This document shows positions 27,627 through 35,201 of a stretch of DNA of 64,000 nucleotides, piece by piece. The translations under genes were made by a program, and so were the position numbers. Below the pieces are notes generated by a model. That model searched no databases. It was not told the origin of the DNA and was given only the letters and a program-made list of their open reading frames with translations. Each line of letters begins with the position of its first letter. Positions within the stretch are counted from its first letter, which is position 1. Source of the stretch: Deefgea chitinilytica (GTDB taxonomy: Bacteria; Pseudomonadota; Gammaproteobacteria; Burkholderiales; Chitinibacteraceae); assembly GCF_016881405.1 (NCBI RefSeq), contig NZ_WOFE01000003.1, forward strand, positions 248,001 through 312,000. The letters are read 5' to 3'.

Positions 27627-27988
27627 TGCGTCGACCGATAAATAGGCTGACAAAAATTTCCGCCCATCGTGGGCTCGGCTCGCTGCACTATTTGTACGCT
27701 CTTCGGCTTCGCCACCGGGGTCGAAAATTGTGGGTCAGTTACTTATTGTGCTGCTTGATTGCGCTGCCTGCACATGCGGGTCAATGGGGGCGATTGTTTT
27801 ACTCGGAGCAAGAGCGTCAAGAGGGCGTTAGCCATCACGCGCCACCGAGCGATCCGGTGCAAAAACCAGCGCAACTTCAGCGCTTTGACGGTGAATTGCA
27901 AACGCCGCGTGGCAAAGTGCGCTGGGTGAACGGCCAAACCGCACAGCCGCCCGCAGGCAAAAAGCCAGGAGACGTTTGGCAAGAATAA
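27623..27988 (+). CDS. Small periplasmic protein ending the pilus operon
   Basis: 121 residues. After a basic N-terminus there is a hydrophobic segment (about 42-58, LWVSYLLCCLIALPAHA) that may be a late signal peptide. The remaining 70 residues include GRLFYSEQERQEG, similar to the RLF(F/L)TPEQR motif of short proteins that close pilus or type II-like operons in betaproteobacteria, and RWVNGQTAQPP. The start overlaps the PilO-like gene (ATGA). A later in-frame start nearer the hydrophobic segment is possible. Function unknown. Confidence 0.55.
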   Translation: MMRRPINRLTKISAHRGLGSLHYLYALRLRHRGRKLWVSYLLCCLIALPAHAGQWGRLFYSEQERQEGVSHHAPPSDPVQKPAQLQRFDGELQTPRGKVRWVNGQTAQPPAGKKPGDVWQE

Positions 27989-28008
27989 GGAAATGCCTAG
28001 CTTAGTGG

Positions 28009-28057
28009 GTATTGCTTGCTAGCAATTGATGTTATTGATTTTCATGTAGATACATTG
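28009..28057. repeat. Family A repeat, degenerate right end
   Basis: GGTATTGCTTGCTAGCAATTG is a clear left end with the internal hairpin TTGCTAGCAA. The right end ATACATTG is only loosely related to GCAATACC. It lies 20 bp after the last pilus gene and before a true terminator. Confidence 0.5.
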
Positions 28058-28094
28058 TGTTTTTGTCGATTACTTTGTTTTTGACTAGAGAAGG

Positions 28095-28125
28095 CGCTGT
28101 AAACACTGTGTTACAGCGTTTTTTT
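28095..28125 (+). terminator. Rho-independent terminator after the pilus operon
   Basis: CGCTGTAA (28095) pairs with TTACAGCG (28111-28118), followed by seven T. It separates the pilus operon from the glycan locus, which starts 55 bases later, so the two are probably separate transcripts. Confidence 0.85.
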
Positions 28126-28179
28126 ATGGTGCGAGTAAAATGCGGCGCATTGCTCGCCAATCCGGCGTAGGGGAAGTCA

Positions 28180-29478
28180 GTGTTTGATGCGCGTTTGCGT
28201 TCTAATATTTTTGCCTTGTACTTGGTGCAGGGGCTTAACTATGTCGTTTCCTTTGTTACTTTCCCTTTTCTTTTAGTGCAACTCGGTACTGAAGGCTTTG
28301 GCGTGATGAATTACGCCTTTGCTGCGATTCAATACGGCGTGTTGTTGACCGATTTTGGTTTTAATTTGTCGGCGGTGCGCGATGTGGCGCAAGTGCGCGA
28401 CGATCCTAAGGCCGCCGCGCGGATTTTTTGGCGAGTGACTTGGGCTAAGACCTTGCTGATGGTCGTTTCAAGTTTGATTTTGCTGGTGTTGACGTTCTCG
28501 CTAGGCAGCTGGCAAGCACATGCCGATGTGTTTTTATGGAGCCAGCTCTATATTTTGAGCTCGGTGTTATTCCCGATTTGGTATTTCCAAGGTTTTGAAA
28601 AATTACAGCTCGCTTCTGGCTTGATGGTGTTTGCCCGCGCCTTGACGCTGGGCTTTTTGCTGCTGTGGATTAGCGGCCCAGACGACGTTGCGCTAGCGGT
28701 GATTTTACAAGCGACGCCACAAATTTTGGCGGGCGTGTTGTGGTGGTTGACGGGTTGGGGCGTAGCTAAACCAGAATGGGTAAAAATTCATTATTCTGAA
28801 TTAAAACAATCGCTCAAGGGCAGTTGGCCGTTTTTCCTCTCGGCCATCTCAACCAGTCTTTACACCACTTCGACCACGGTCTTGCTCGGCTTGTTTTCTG
28901 TACCCTTGCAAGTTGGTTTGTTCGCGGCTGCGAATAAACTCGTCTATATCGCACAAGGTTTGATCGGCCCCTTGGTACAAGCCACTTATCCGCGGATTGC
29001 ACAGCTCGCGGTAAGCGACAAACCCGCAGCGGTTCGTTTGATTAATAAATCATTTTATATTCAGGGCGCAGTGGGCTTGGCGATGACATTGGCGCTCGCT
29101 TTAGCTTTGCCACTGTTTACACCTTTGAGCGTGGCATGGTTTGGTGCCGATTTTTCTTTGTCTCGTGCTTTTCTTGCATTGAGCAATTCGCAAGACGTGA
29201 TGTATTGGTTGTCGCCGGTGATTTTGCTCGGGGCGCTATCGTACGTGTACGGGCAACAAACCTTGCTCGTGTTTGGCTTTGAGCGCTATTTTGCACGCGT
29301 GCTGATTGCGGCGGGGATCCTGAATGTCGTGTTGATGTGCTGGTGGGTGCCAGGCTCCAGCGTGGGCGGGGTGCGTGCGGCACAAAGTGTGCTGACAGTT
29401 GAATTATTTATTGTGCTGGCTTTTTGGTGGCGAGCACGGCAAATTGTTCGTGATACGCTTTCGGAAGACAAAGCCTAA
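28180..29478 (+). CDS. Wzx-type oligosaccharide flippase
   Basis: 432 residues with about 12 membrane helices. It starts at GTG with AGGGGAAG upstream. The N-terminus (RSNIFALYLVQGLNYVVSFVTFPFLLVQLGTEGFGVMNYAFAAIQYGVLLTDFGFNLSAVRDVA) is the polysaccharide-synthesis (RfbX/Wzx) family signature. Such proteins flip undecaprenyl-diphosphate-linked oligosaccharides across the inner membrane. It opens a coupled row of glycosyltransferase genes (TAATG overlap with the next) that ends with a WbaP-type initiating enzyme, so a complete lipid-linked glycan unit could be made and flipped. Confidence 0.88.
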   Translation: MFDARLRSNIFALYLVQGLNYVVSFVTFPFLLVQLGTEGFGVMNYAFAAIQYGVLLTDFGFNLSAVRDVAQVRDDPKAAARIFWRVTWAKTLLMVVSSLILLVLTFSLGSWQAHADVFLWSQLYILSSVLFPIWYFQGFEKLQLASGLMVFARALTLGFLLLWISGPDDVALAVILQATPQILAGVLWWLTGWGVAKPEWVKIHYSELKQSLKGSWPFFLSAISTSLYTTSTTVLLGLFSVPLQVGLFAAANKLVYIAQGLIGPLVQATYPRIAQLAVSDKPAAVRLINKSFYIQGAVGLAMTLALALALPLFTPLSVAWFGADFSLSRAFLALSNSQDVMYWLSPVILLGALSYVYGQQTLLVFGFERYFARVLIAAGILNVVLMCWWVPGSSVGGVRAAQSVLTVELFIVLAFWWRARQIVRDTLSEDKA

Positions 29479-30488
29479 TGCCCACCGTTTCTTTTTTACT
29501 GCCTTGTTTTAACAGCGCAGCGTTTTTGCAGCAGACGCTTGATTCAATCAGTGCGCAAACATTTAAAGACTTTGAATGTATCGCCATTGACGATGGCTCG
29601 ACCGATGCTACGCTGAACCTCTTGCAAGCACATGCGGCAAAAGACGCCCGATTTGTCGTGATCACCCGTGAAAATCACGGCTTGATCGCTACGCTTAACG
29701 AAGCAATCGTCGTCGCGCGCGGTGAATGGCTGGCGCGGATCGACGCCGATGATATTTGCACGCCAGATCGCATCGATAAGCAGCTTGCCAGATTGATTGA
29801 AACCGGCGCTGACGTCTGCGGCGCTTGGGTGCGCTTTATCGGTGATCGCAGTGGCGTTTGGCAAACGCAAAGCAGCGACGGCGCGATTAAAGCGGGCTTA
29901 TTGTTTAATTCAACGTTGGCGCATCCCACCGTGATGCTGCGCGCCAGCTTAGTCAAAGCGCAAGGCTACGATGCGGCTGCGCTGCATGCTGAAGATTACG
30001 CATTGTGGTGTCGATTGGCGAAACAAGGTGCGAGCTTCACTGGCGTTCCCGAAGTGTTACTTGAATATCGCTGCCACGCGGGGCAAATTACGCAGTCAAA
30101 AAAAGAGCAATTGCGCGCCACCGCGCAGAAAATTCGTCTGGATTACGCAAGCCATGCGCTACCGTTGCCCCTGCAACCCGTGGCCGCAGAGTTTGTTGAG
30201 CTCGCTGAGCCTGGTCAAAGCTTGTCGGTTACCGAATGCCGTAGCCTGTTTATGATTTACCTGCAATTGCTCCAGCTTTGGCCGGAAAGCCGGGCGGCTT
30301 TGAGTGAAGTGTGGCTAGATACTTTGCAAAGAACGCAAGCTGTTAATTTGGGTATGTTATTAGATGTATTGTCAATGAAGGCAAAGCTGGCTATACCTAG
30401 CTCAGAGAAATTAAAATGGCGTAAGCAGTTGTTGCGTATTGTGCTGAGTGACACCGTTTGGCAAATGCTAAAGCGAGGCCGAGCATGA
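29478..30488 (+). CDS. Glycosyltransferase family 2
   Basis: 336 residues. GT-A fold from the start: VSFLLPCFNSAAFLQQTLDSISAQTFKDFECIAIDDGSTDATL, then RIDADDICTPDRIDKQL with the DXD metal motif, and a late ALHAEDYALWCRLAKQG (ED...W acceptor motif). The C-terminal 100 residues are helical. Cytoplasmic inverting transferase; donor and acceptor sugars unknown. Its stop overlaps the start of the next glycosyltransferase (ATGA). Confidence 0.88.
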   Translation: MPTVSFLLPCFNSAAFLQQTLDSISAQTFKDFECIAIDDGSTDATLNLLQAHAAKDARFVVITRENHGLIATLNEAIVVARGEWLARIDADDICTPDRIDKQLARLIETGADVCGAWVRFIGDRSGVWQTQSSDGAIKAGLLFNSTLAHPTVMLRASLVKAQGYDAAALHAEDYALWCRLAKQGASFTGVPEVLLEYRCHAGQITQSKKEQLRATAQKIRLDYASHALPLPLQPVAAEFVELAEPGQSLSVTECRSLFMIYLQLLQLWPESRAALSEVWLDTLQRTQAVNLGMLLDVLSMKAKLAIPSSEKLKWRKQLLRIVLSDTVWQMLKRGRA

Positions 30489-31729
30489 GCGAAACTTCAG
30501 GCAAGAAAATCGCCATTTTCCTCCGTGATTTAGGTTTGGGTGGCGTTGAGCGTTGCGCAGTACTGGTTGGCGAGGCGCTCGCTGCGCGTGGTTTTGCCGT
30601 GACGCTGGTGCTGCTGGGCGGCAGTCGCAATTTGTGGACGTCGCGAATTAATCACATTCAAGTCGTTGATGTATCCAAGGCATGGCAACCGCTAAAACCG
30701 TGGACGTGGTTGGCAGGCTGGCGCGCCGCCCGCTGCATTGCCCGTGAGCATGATGTGGTTATTGCGGGCACGTTTTTGCTGCCCTTGTACATGGCGTATG
30801 CGGCGACTTTGGGGCTGAGAAAACGGGTGTCGCCCGAACCAACTTGCGTCGCCAGCGCAGACGTGACGCGAAGCCACCGGAGTGGACATCAAGTCCATGA
30901 GGATGGCGAGCAGCGCACGACAAAGTCACGGCCAGCGCAGCAGCAAGCTTGCCGGGTGATGGGCTGGGTGCATGGGCCGTTTTATGAGTTGGATGCGTTT
31001 GCCAAAATGAATCCGGTGCATCGTGCGGCCTGCCAGTTTGTGTATCGGCGCTTGGATGAGCTGATTTTTGTTTCTAATCACGCCAAAGCTTCAATGGCGC
31101 GTTGGCTAGATTGTGAGCCCAAATCAACGTGGCAAGTGCTACCCAATTTCGTCGATGCGGCTCAAGCGCTGCCCGCCGTTCTGCCTCGTAAAGAGGGTGC
31201 TCCGCTACGACTCCTATTTGTTGGCCGGATTGCGGTCGAAAAACAGCCGCATCTGTGGCTGGATACTTTGGCGGCGCTCAATGCCAAACATGTCGCCGCG
31301 CATTTAACGATTGTGGGCGATGGGCCGTTGGAAGAATGGCTAAAAAATGAAGTCCTGCAGCGCGGTTTGAGTCAGCAAATTCACTTTGCGGGGCGACAAG
31401 ACAATGTCAGCCGCTACCTTGGTGAGTCGGATGTGCTGCTGCTAACATCCAGCTTTGAAGGCTGCCCCTTGGTGGTATTGGAAGCAATGCCAATCGGAAT
31501 AATGGTTGCCAGCACAAACGCTGGTGGAGTATATGAGCTATTTGCCGAGCGCCGCGCTGAGTTTGTGGTGAATCAAGCCAGTGGTGAGGCCTTAGCCGAG
31601 CTCATTATTCAGCAACAAACTCACGCCGCCGAATTAGCCGCTTGGCTCAAGCAACGCGCTGAGTTTTATTCGCAAGGGGCGCTGATTGCACGTTGGGTGG
31701 CGCTGTTGCAAAGGGCGTACGATGTTTGA
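30485..31729 (+). CDS. Glycosyltransferase family 4 with in-frame insertion
   Basis: 414 residues from the ATG at 30485. The GT-B fold is clear: IAIFLRDLGLGGVERCAVLVGEAL at the start, a C-terminal donor-site block LLFVGRIAVEKQPHLWLDTLAAL, IVGDGPLEEWLK and SSFEGCPLVVLEAMPIGIMVAST (the E-x7-E-like motif with S replacing one position). Between LRK and MGWVHGPFYELD, residues about 115-157 are a charged, low-complexity stretch unlike a folded core. It is encoded by palindromic DNA flanked by a 10-bp direct repeat. Enzyme activity may or may not survive this. The gene is coupled to the upstream GT2. Confidence 0.82.
   Translation: MSETSGKKIAIFLRDLGLGGVERCAVLVGEALAARGFAVTLVLLGGSRNLWTSRINHIQVVDVSKAWQPLKPWTWLAGWRAARCIAREHDVVIAGTFLLPLYMAYAATLGLRKRVSPEPTCVASADVTRSHRSGHQVHEDGEQRTTKSRPAQQQACRVMGWVHGPFYELDAFAKMNPVHRAACQFVYRRLDELIFVSNHAKASMARWLDCEPKSTWQVLPNFVDAAQALPAVLPRKEGAPLRLLFVGRIAVEKQPHLWLDTLAALNAKHVAAHLTIVGDGPLEEWLKNEVLQRGLSQQIHFAGRQDNVSRYLGESDVLLLTSSFEGCPLVVLEAMPIGIMVASTNAGGVYELFAERRAEFVVNQASGEALAELIIQQQTHAAELAAWLKQRAEFYSQGALIARWVALLQRAYDV
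30851..30940. repeat. Palindromic repeat inserted in frame in a GT4 gene
   Basis: The 10-bp direct repeat GCCAGCGCAG stands at 30851-30860 and 30931-30940. Between them CGTGAC (30862) faces GTCACG (about 30926), and TGGAC-ATCAA-GTCCA (30883-30897) forms an inner hairpin within the wider imperfect pairing CCACC.../...GGATGG. It is open through the glycosyltransferase frame. The structure resembles a small palindromic intergenic repeat or MITE that landed in a gene. Confidence 0.6.
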
Positions 31730-31847
31730 GTTCGACCATTTTTTTGAGTGGTATGAATTCGGCGCTCTAGAAAGCGTTATGCTGGTGCTGGGTAAAGCAG
31801 CAGAGTGAACTATTGTTGCCAACTATACCCTTGGTGATTCGTTACTA

Positions 31848-31888
31848 AAGCCCAAGCTGTCGATTTGCATAATCGACCGCTTGGGCTT
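31848..31888. terminator. Strong hairpin between convergent genes
   Basis: AAGCCCAAGC-T-GTCGATT, loop TGCAT, AATCGAC-C-GCTTGGGCTT: a 17-bp stem with one mismatch. It lies between the plus-strand GT4 gene and the minus-strand membrane gene. The T tract is poor on both sides (GAAAAAG after it on plus), so it may act as a transcript end or RNA stabiliser rather than a perfect intrinsic terminator. Confidence 0.6.
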
Positions 31889-31895
31889 GAAAAAG

Positions 31896-32495
31896 TTACG
31901 CAGTCAGCAGGCTGTTGGTTTCTGTGTTGACTGGATTTGCTTTTACTTTGCTAGCAAGCAATAGCGCAGTGCTAATCGCTCCCACAATTAGCGCGGCATA
32001 CATGGCCATAAAGCCTGTAAAACCTAGCGCAGCGGCCAGCGGTTTGGCGATACCTAAAAAGGCGGCAAATAGCCACGAGGTGGCAGAAACCGCGCCTAAC
32101 ATAAACATGGTACGCAAACGCGCAGTTTCGAGACTGCATAGTGTTTTTCGAGCAGCAAAATTGGGTAAAACAAGGCGATGCAATAAATAGCCATTCAGCG
32201 TCAGTATTGATACTACCGTTAGTTTGGCCATCAGTTTAGCTTTTGCGGCGAGTTCAGCCCAACTTGGCCAGTGGCTAAAATCGATGGCGATAATGCTTAG
32301 CCCTGTTAACCAGAGCACGATCAACGCAATACTAACGATGCGTGATAATTCCATTAAAAAAACCGTATCGGTCTCAGTCAGTTGCCCCTTACGCAGAATA
32401 CATTTCGCATCTGAAATGATAATTCCGCCGAGTGCCACACAGCATGCAAGTAGGTGAGGGTAGAGTGCGATGAGGCGCCAGCTAGAGTCGAGCAT
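31896..32495 (-). CDS. Five-helix integral membrane protein, CopD-like layout
   Basis: 199 residues with about five membrane helices (near 10-30, 48-68, 82-104, 128-150, 158-180) and a polar C-terminus. Histidines and arginines at helix ends (YPHLLACCVALGGIIISDAKC, LLHRLVLPNF) recall CopD/DUF2269-like membrane proteins, but the match is not firm. It is the only minus-strand gene in the glycan locus, splitting it into two halves, and it ends at a hairpin. It shows no glycosyltransferase, polymerase or ligase feature. Function unknown. Confidence 0.55.
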   Translation of the reverse strand: MLDSSWRLIALYPHLLACCVALGGIIISDAKCILRKGQLTETDTVFLMELSRIVSIALIVLWLTGLSIIAIDFSHWPSWAELAAKAKLMAKLTVVSILTLNGYLLHRLVLPNFAARKTLCSLETARLRTMFMLGAVSATSWLFAAFLGIAKPLAAALGFTGFMAMYAALIVGAISTALLLASKVKANPVNTETNSLLTA

Positions 32496-32899
32496 GGGTG
32501 TTGACCTTTTTATATTTGTTTTCAGATGTACGGTATTGATTTTTGGAAATATTATGCATATCCAAAATTTGCTGCAATAAAAAATTACAGTTAATTATGT
32601 TTTGTATTGTTTGTTGCTTACAATCAATCGGTTTTGCACTTAATTTTTGGCTATTCCCATGAATTTATTGGGGATTTGCATTTTGATTTAGTTGTTGTCA
32701 AAGTGTTGCACTTTTGTAAGTTACGCTGTGTAAAACAGTGCCTAATGTTCTTTTTTTGGCTGCACTTGTCGTTGATGTCTCCGCAGACTTTTTTATCAGA
32801 CTGCGCTGCAGCCCAGCGTTGTTGCCGAGTGTGTAAATAAACAGCATTGCCAATAGCAAATCCCGTTAAAATAGTGACTTATTAGTGAAAAAAAATGCT
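32496..32899. other. AT-rich divergent intergenic region in the glycan locus
   Basis: About 400 bp, clearly more AT-rich than the flanking genes, between the minus-strand membrane gene and the second half of the glycan locus. It must contain the promoter for the GT2-dioxygenase-GT2-GT4-WbaP operon. A 77-codon open frame (32607-32840) has no family features. AT-rich upstream regions of glycan loci are often silenced by H-NS-type proteins, which is inference here. Confidence 0.6.
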
Positions 32900-33706
32900 A
32901 TGAATCGCGCCACATTTTTAATTCCCCATTTCAATAATCCCCAAGGGCTAGTCGCCTCGCTGGCATCGGTTGGCACAGCCGAATTGGTCGATGCGGTGAT
33001 TGTGGATGATGGCAGTGTGCGCGCGCCGATTGATGAGGCGCAATGCCGTGCCGCGTGGCGCGCTCAGGGTGAATTGAAGTTTTATTATTTGCCGCATAAT
33101 TGCGGCATTGAGTATGCGCTCAACACGGGGCTGGAAGCGATTTTGGCGGCGGGTTACGAATTTGTCGCCCGACTTGATTGTGATGATCTGTGTGTATCTG
33201 ACCGTATTGCTCGCCAAGTGGCGTTTTTAGACCAATACCCTGAAGTTTATTTGCTTGGCAGTGCGGTGACTTTCTTTGATGCATCGGGTGACCGTTTTAC
33301 GCTGAAGCAGCCACAGACGCATGCTGAGATTGTGACGCAGATGCATAAAGACAATGCGTTTACGCACCCAAGCGTGATGTTCCGTACAAAAGGCGTGCGC
33401 GAAATTGGCCTATATCCGATGGATTGCAAGGCGGCAGAAGACTTTGCGTATTTTTGGCAATTTGTAGATCGCTACCAAACGGCGAATTTGGCCGAAGTTT
33501 TGACCAAAAGTGAGTATAACGACAGCGGGATTTCGATGAGTCGCCGCCGTCAGCAACAAGCAATGCGAATCAAAATCCTCGCCCGCTATTTTGATTGGCG
33601 ACCGCAGTCGGCGCTCAATATAGCTAAAGCCACAGCTTCATTTGCGCTACCTGTTTCATTCACCCGCAAAATCAAACGCCTACTTGGAGTTGGCACGTGG
33701 AATTGA
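32900..33706 (+). CDS. Glycosyltransferase family 2, paralog 1
   Basis: 268 residues from the ATG at 32900. A GTG 15 bases upstream is the alternative. GT-A motifs: LIPHFNNPQGLVASLASVG, VIVDDGSVRAPID, and RLDCDDLCVSDRIARQ with an intact D-x-D (Asp-Cys-Asp). The late KAAEDFAYFWQFV gives the ED acceptor motif. It closely resembles the GT2 encoded two genes downstream, so the two arose by duplication, with a dioxygenase gene between them. Its 3' end overlaps the GTG start of that dioxygenase. Confidence 0.88.
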   Translation: MNRATFLIPHFNNPQGLVASLASVGTAELVDAVIVDDGSVRAPIDEAQCRAAWRAQGELKFYYLPHNCGIEYALNTGLEAILAAGYEFVARLDCDDLCVSDRIARQVAFLDQYPEVYLLGSAVTFFDASGDRFTLKQPQTHAEIVTQMHKDNAFTHPSVMFRTKGVREIGLYPMDCKAAEDFAYFWQFVDRYQTANLAEVLTKSEYNDSGISMSRRRQQQAMRIKILARYFDWRPQSALNIAKATASFALPVSFTRKIKRLLGVGTWN

Positions 33707-34389
33707 GCTCCGTGCCGATTGATTTTGGCGAGAATGGTTTTGCCTGGCTACGTGGCGCACTAAGCGCCGATCAGTGCGCCGCATTAAAATTTACGTTGCT
33801 AGATTTTGCTGTGGCTGCCGGTCGTGGTGGTGTACGACAAATCCATCAAAAAAGTGAGACCATTCAAGAATTAGCGCTGCAGGGTGAGCTTGCGATTTTG
33901 GCTCAAAATCTATTACAAGAACCCATACATTTGGTGCGTTCGATCTTCTTTGATAAAACGCCGCAACAAAATTGGTTAGTGAGCTGGCATCAGGACTTAA
34001 CCGTAACAGCAGCAGAAACTTTTAGTGCTGAGGGTTGGGGGCCGTGGTCGAGGAAAGAAAATATAATTCATGTGCAGCCTCCGCTGGAAGTTTTGCAGTC
34101 CATGTTAACCATGCGGCTACATCTAGATCGAGCAACGAAGCAGAACGGTTGCTTGAAAGTGATTCCACGCTCGCATCTTGGCGGTATTGTTCGTTCTGAA
34201 TTGAGTGCCAAAGAAGTGAATGCAGTTTTTTGTGAGGCTGAAGTGGGGGATATTTTGCTGATGTCACCTTTACTGTGGCATGCATCATCAAAGGCCATTG
34301 AAGCTAGTAGCCGTCAAGTTTTACATTTTGAATATTCAAATCATCGCTGTGCAACAGATTTAGCTTGGCCGGCATTGGAAATCGCATGA
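33697..34389 (+). CDS. Phytanoyl-CoA dioxygenase-like Fe(II)/2-oxoglutarate enzyme
   Basis: 230 residues starting at GTG (33697) with GGAG upstream. A PhyH-type double-stranded beta-helix is suggested by FGENGFAWLRGALSADQCAAL at the start and the facial triad: His and Asp of SWHQDLT (about 97-101), and the distal His of LLWHASSK. The segment MRLHLDRATKQNGCLKVIPRSHLGGI is characteristic of the family, with the 2-oxoglutarate-binding Arg expected near SSRQVLHFEY. Family members hydroxylate small or lipid-linked substrates. Within a glycan operon it may modify a sugar, lipid carrier or attached acyl group, which is inference. Confidence 0.8.
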   Translation: MELSSVPIDFGENGFAWLRGALSADQCAALKFTLLDFAVAAGRGGVRQIHQKSETIQELALQGELAILAQNLLQEPIHLVRSIFFDKTPQQNWLVSWHQDLTVTAAETFSAEGWGPWSRKENIIHVQPPLEVLQSMLTMRLHLDRATKQNGCLKVIPRSHLGGIVRSELSAKEVNAVFCEAEVGDILLMSPLLWHASSKAIEASSRQVLHFEYSNHRCATDLAWPALEIA

Positions 34390-35201
34390 GTGAACAGCTG
34401 CCCGTTTTATTATTAATCCCGCACTATAACAACCCTGCCGCGCTAGTGAAATCGCTGGCGAGTATTGGCGCAAATGAGCCGTGTGACGTGTTGGTGGTGG
34501 ATGATGGTAGTGTGCGTGCGCCGATTGATATGACGGCGGCCAATGGAGCCTACCAAGGTTGCGGTAGATTGCGCGTGTTGAATTTGCCGCAAAACAAGGG
34601 CATTGAAGGCGCGTTGAACGCCGGTTTAGCGTGGGCCAAATCGCGTGGCTATGAATGGATTGCGCGGCTCGATTGCGGTGATGAGAACGTATCTGACCGT
34701 ATCACTCGTCAATTGTCGTTTCTAGCTAAACACCCCGAGGTGGTATTGCTTGGTGGCGCGGCGAGTTTTGTCGACCAACATGGCGTGGAACAATTCGTTT
34801 TGCGCCATCCGACAGGGCAAGCTGAGATTCTTCAGTTTATGAAGAAAAACTCAGCGTATATTCATCCGAGTGTTATGTTTAAATTGTCTGCGGTAGATAC
34901 GTTGGGTGGGTATCCATTGGATATGCCAGCGGCGGAAGATTATGCGTTGTTTTGGGCGCTAGCGCGGCAGTTTCCAGTGGCGAATTTACCTGATGTATTA
35001 ATTAAGTACGAACTCGATCCGAATGGTATTTCCTTGGGTAAGCGTAAAACGCAGCTGCAGTCGCGCTTGAAATTGCAACGCAAGTATTTTGATGGCAGCC
35101 CGGCGGCGGTTGCGGGCATTGCGCGCACCGTTGCTTTGCTGGCGATGCCGTATGAGTTGGCGTTTAAAATCAAGGCCAAATTGCGTAAGGAAAAAGCATG
35201 A
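34386..35201 (+). CDS. Glycosyltransferase family 2, paralog 2 with altered DXD
   Basis: 271 residues, start ATG 34386 overlapping the dioxygenase stop (ATGA). It is collinear with the GT2 at 32900: LIPHYNNPAALVKSLASIG, VDDGSVRAPID, ARLDC.D..VSDRI.RQ, HPSVMFK, PAAEDYALFW. At the metal site the sequence is Asp-Cys-Gly-Asp instead of Asp-Cys-Asp-Asp, so the second Asp of D-x-D has become Gly. The following Asp could substitute, or the copy may have weakened or changed activity. Its stop is coupled to the next GT4. Confidence 0.85.
   Translation: MSEQLPVLLLIPHYNNPAALVKSLASIGANEPCDVLVVDDGSVRAPIDMTAANGAYQGCGRLRVLNLPQNKGIEGALNAGLAWAKSRGYEWIARLDCGDENVSDRITRQLSFLAKHPEVVLLGGAASFVDQHGVEQFVLRHPTGQAEILQFMKKNSAYIHPSVMFKLSAVDTLGGYPLDMPAAEDYALFWALARQFPVANLPDVLIKYELDPNGISLGKRKTQLQSRLKLQRKYFDGSPAAVAGIARTVALLAMPYELAFKIKAKLRKEKA

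Noticed and set aside
32607-32840. 77-codon open frame in the AT-rich glycan-locus spacer
   Set aside because: No ribosome-binding site, Cys/Phe-rich shadow-like composition, and no neighbour coupling.
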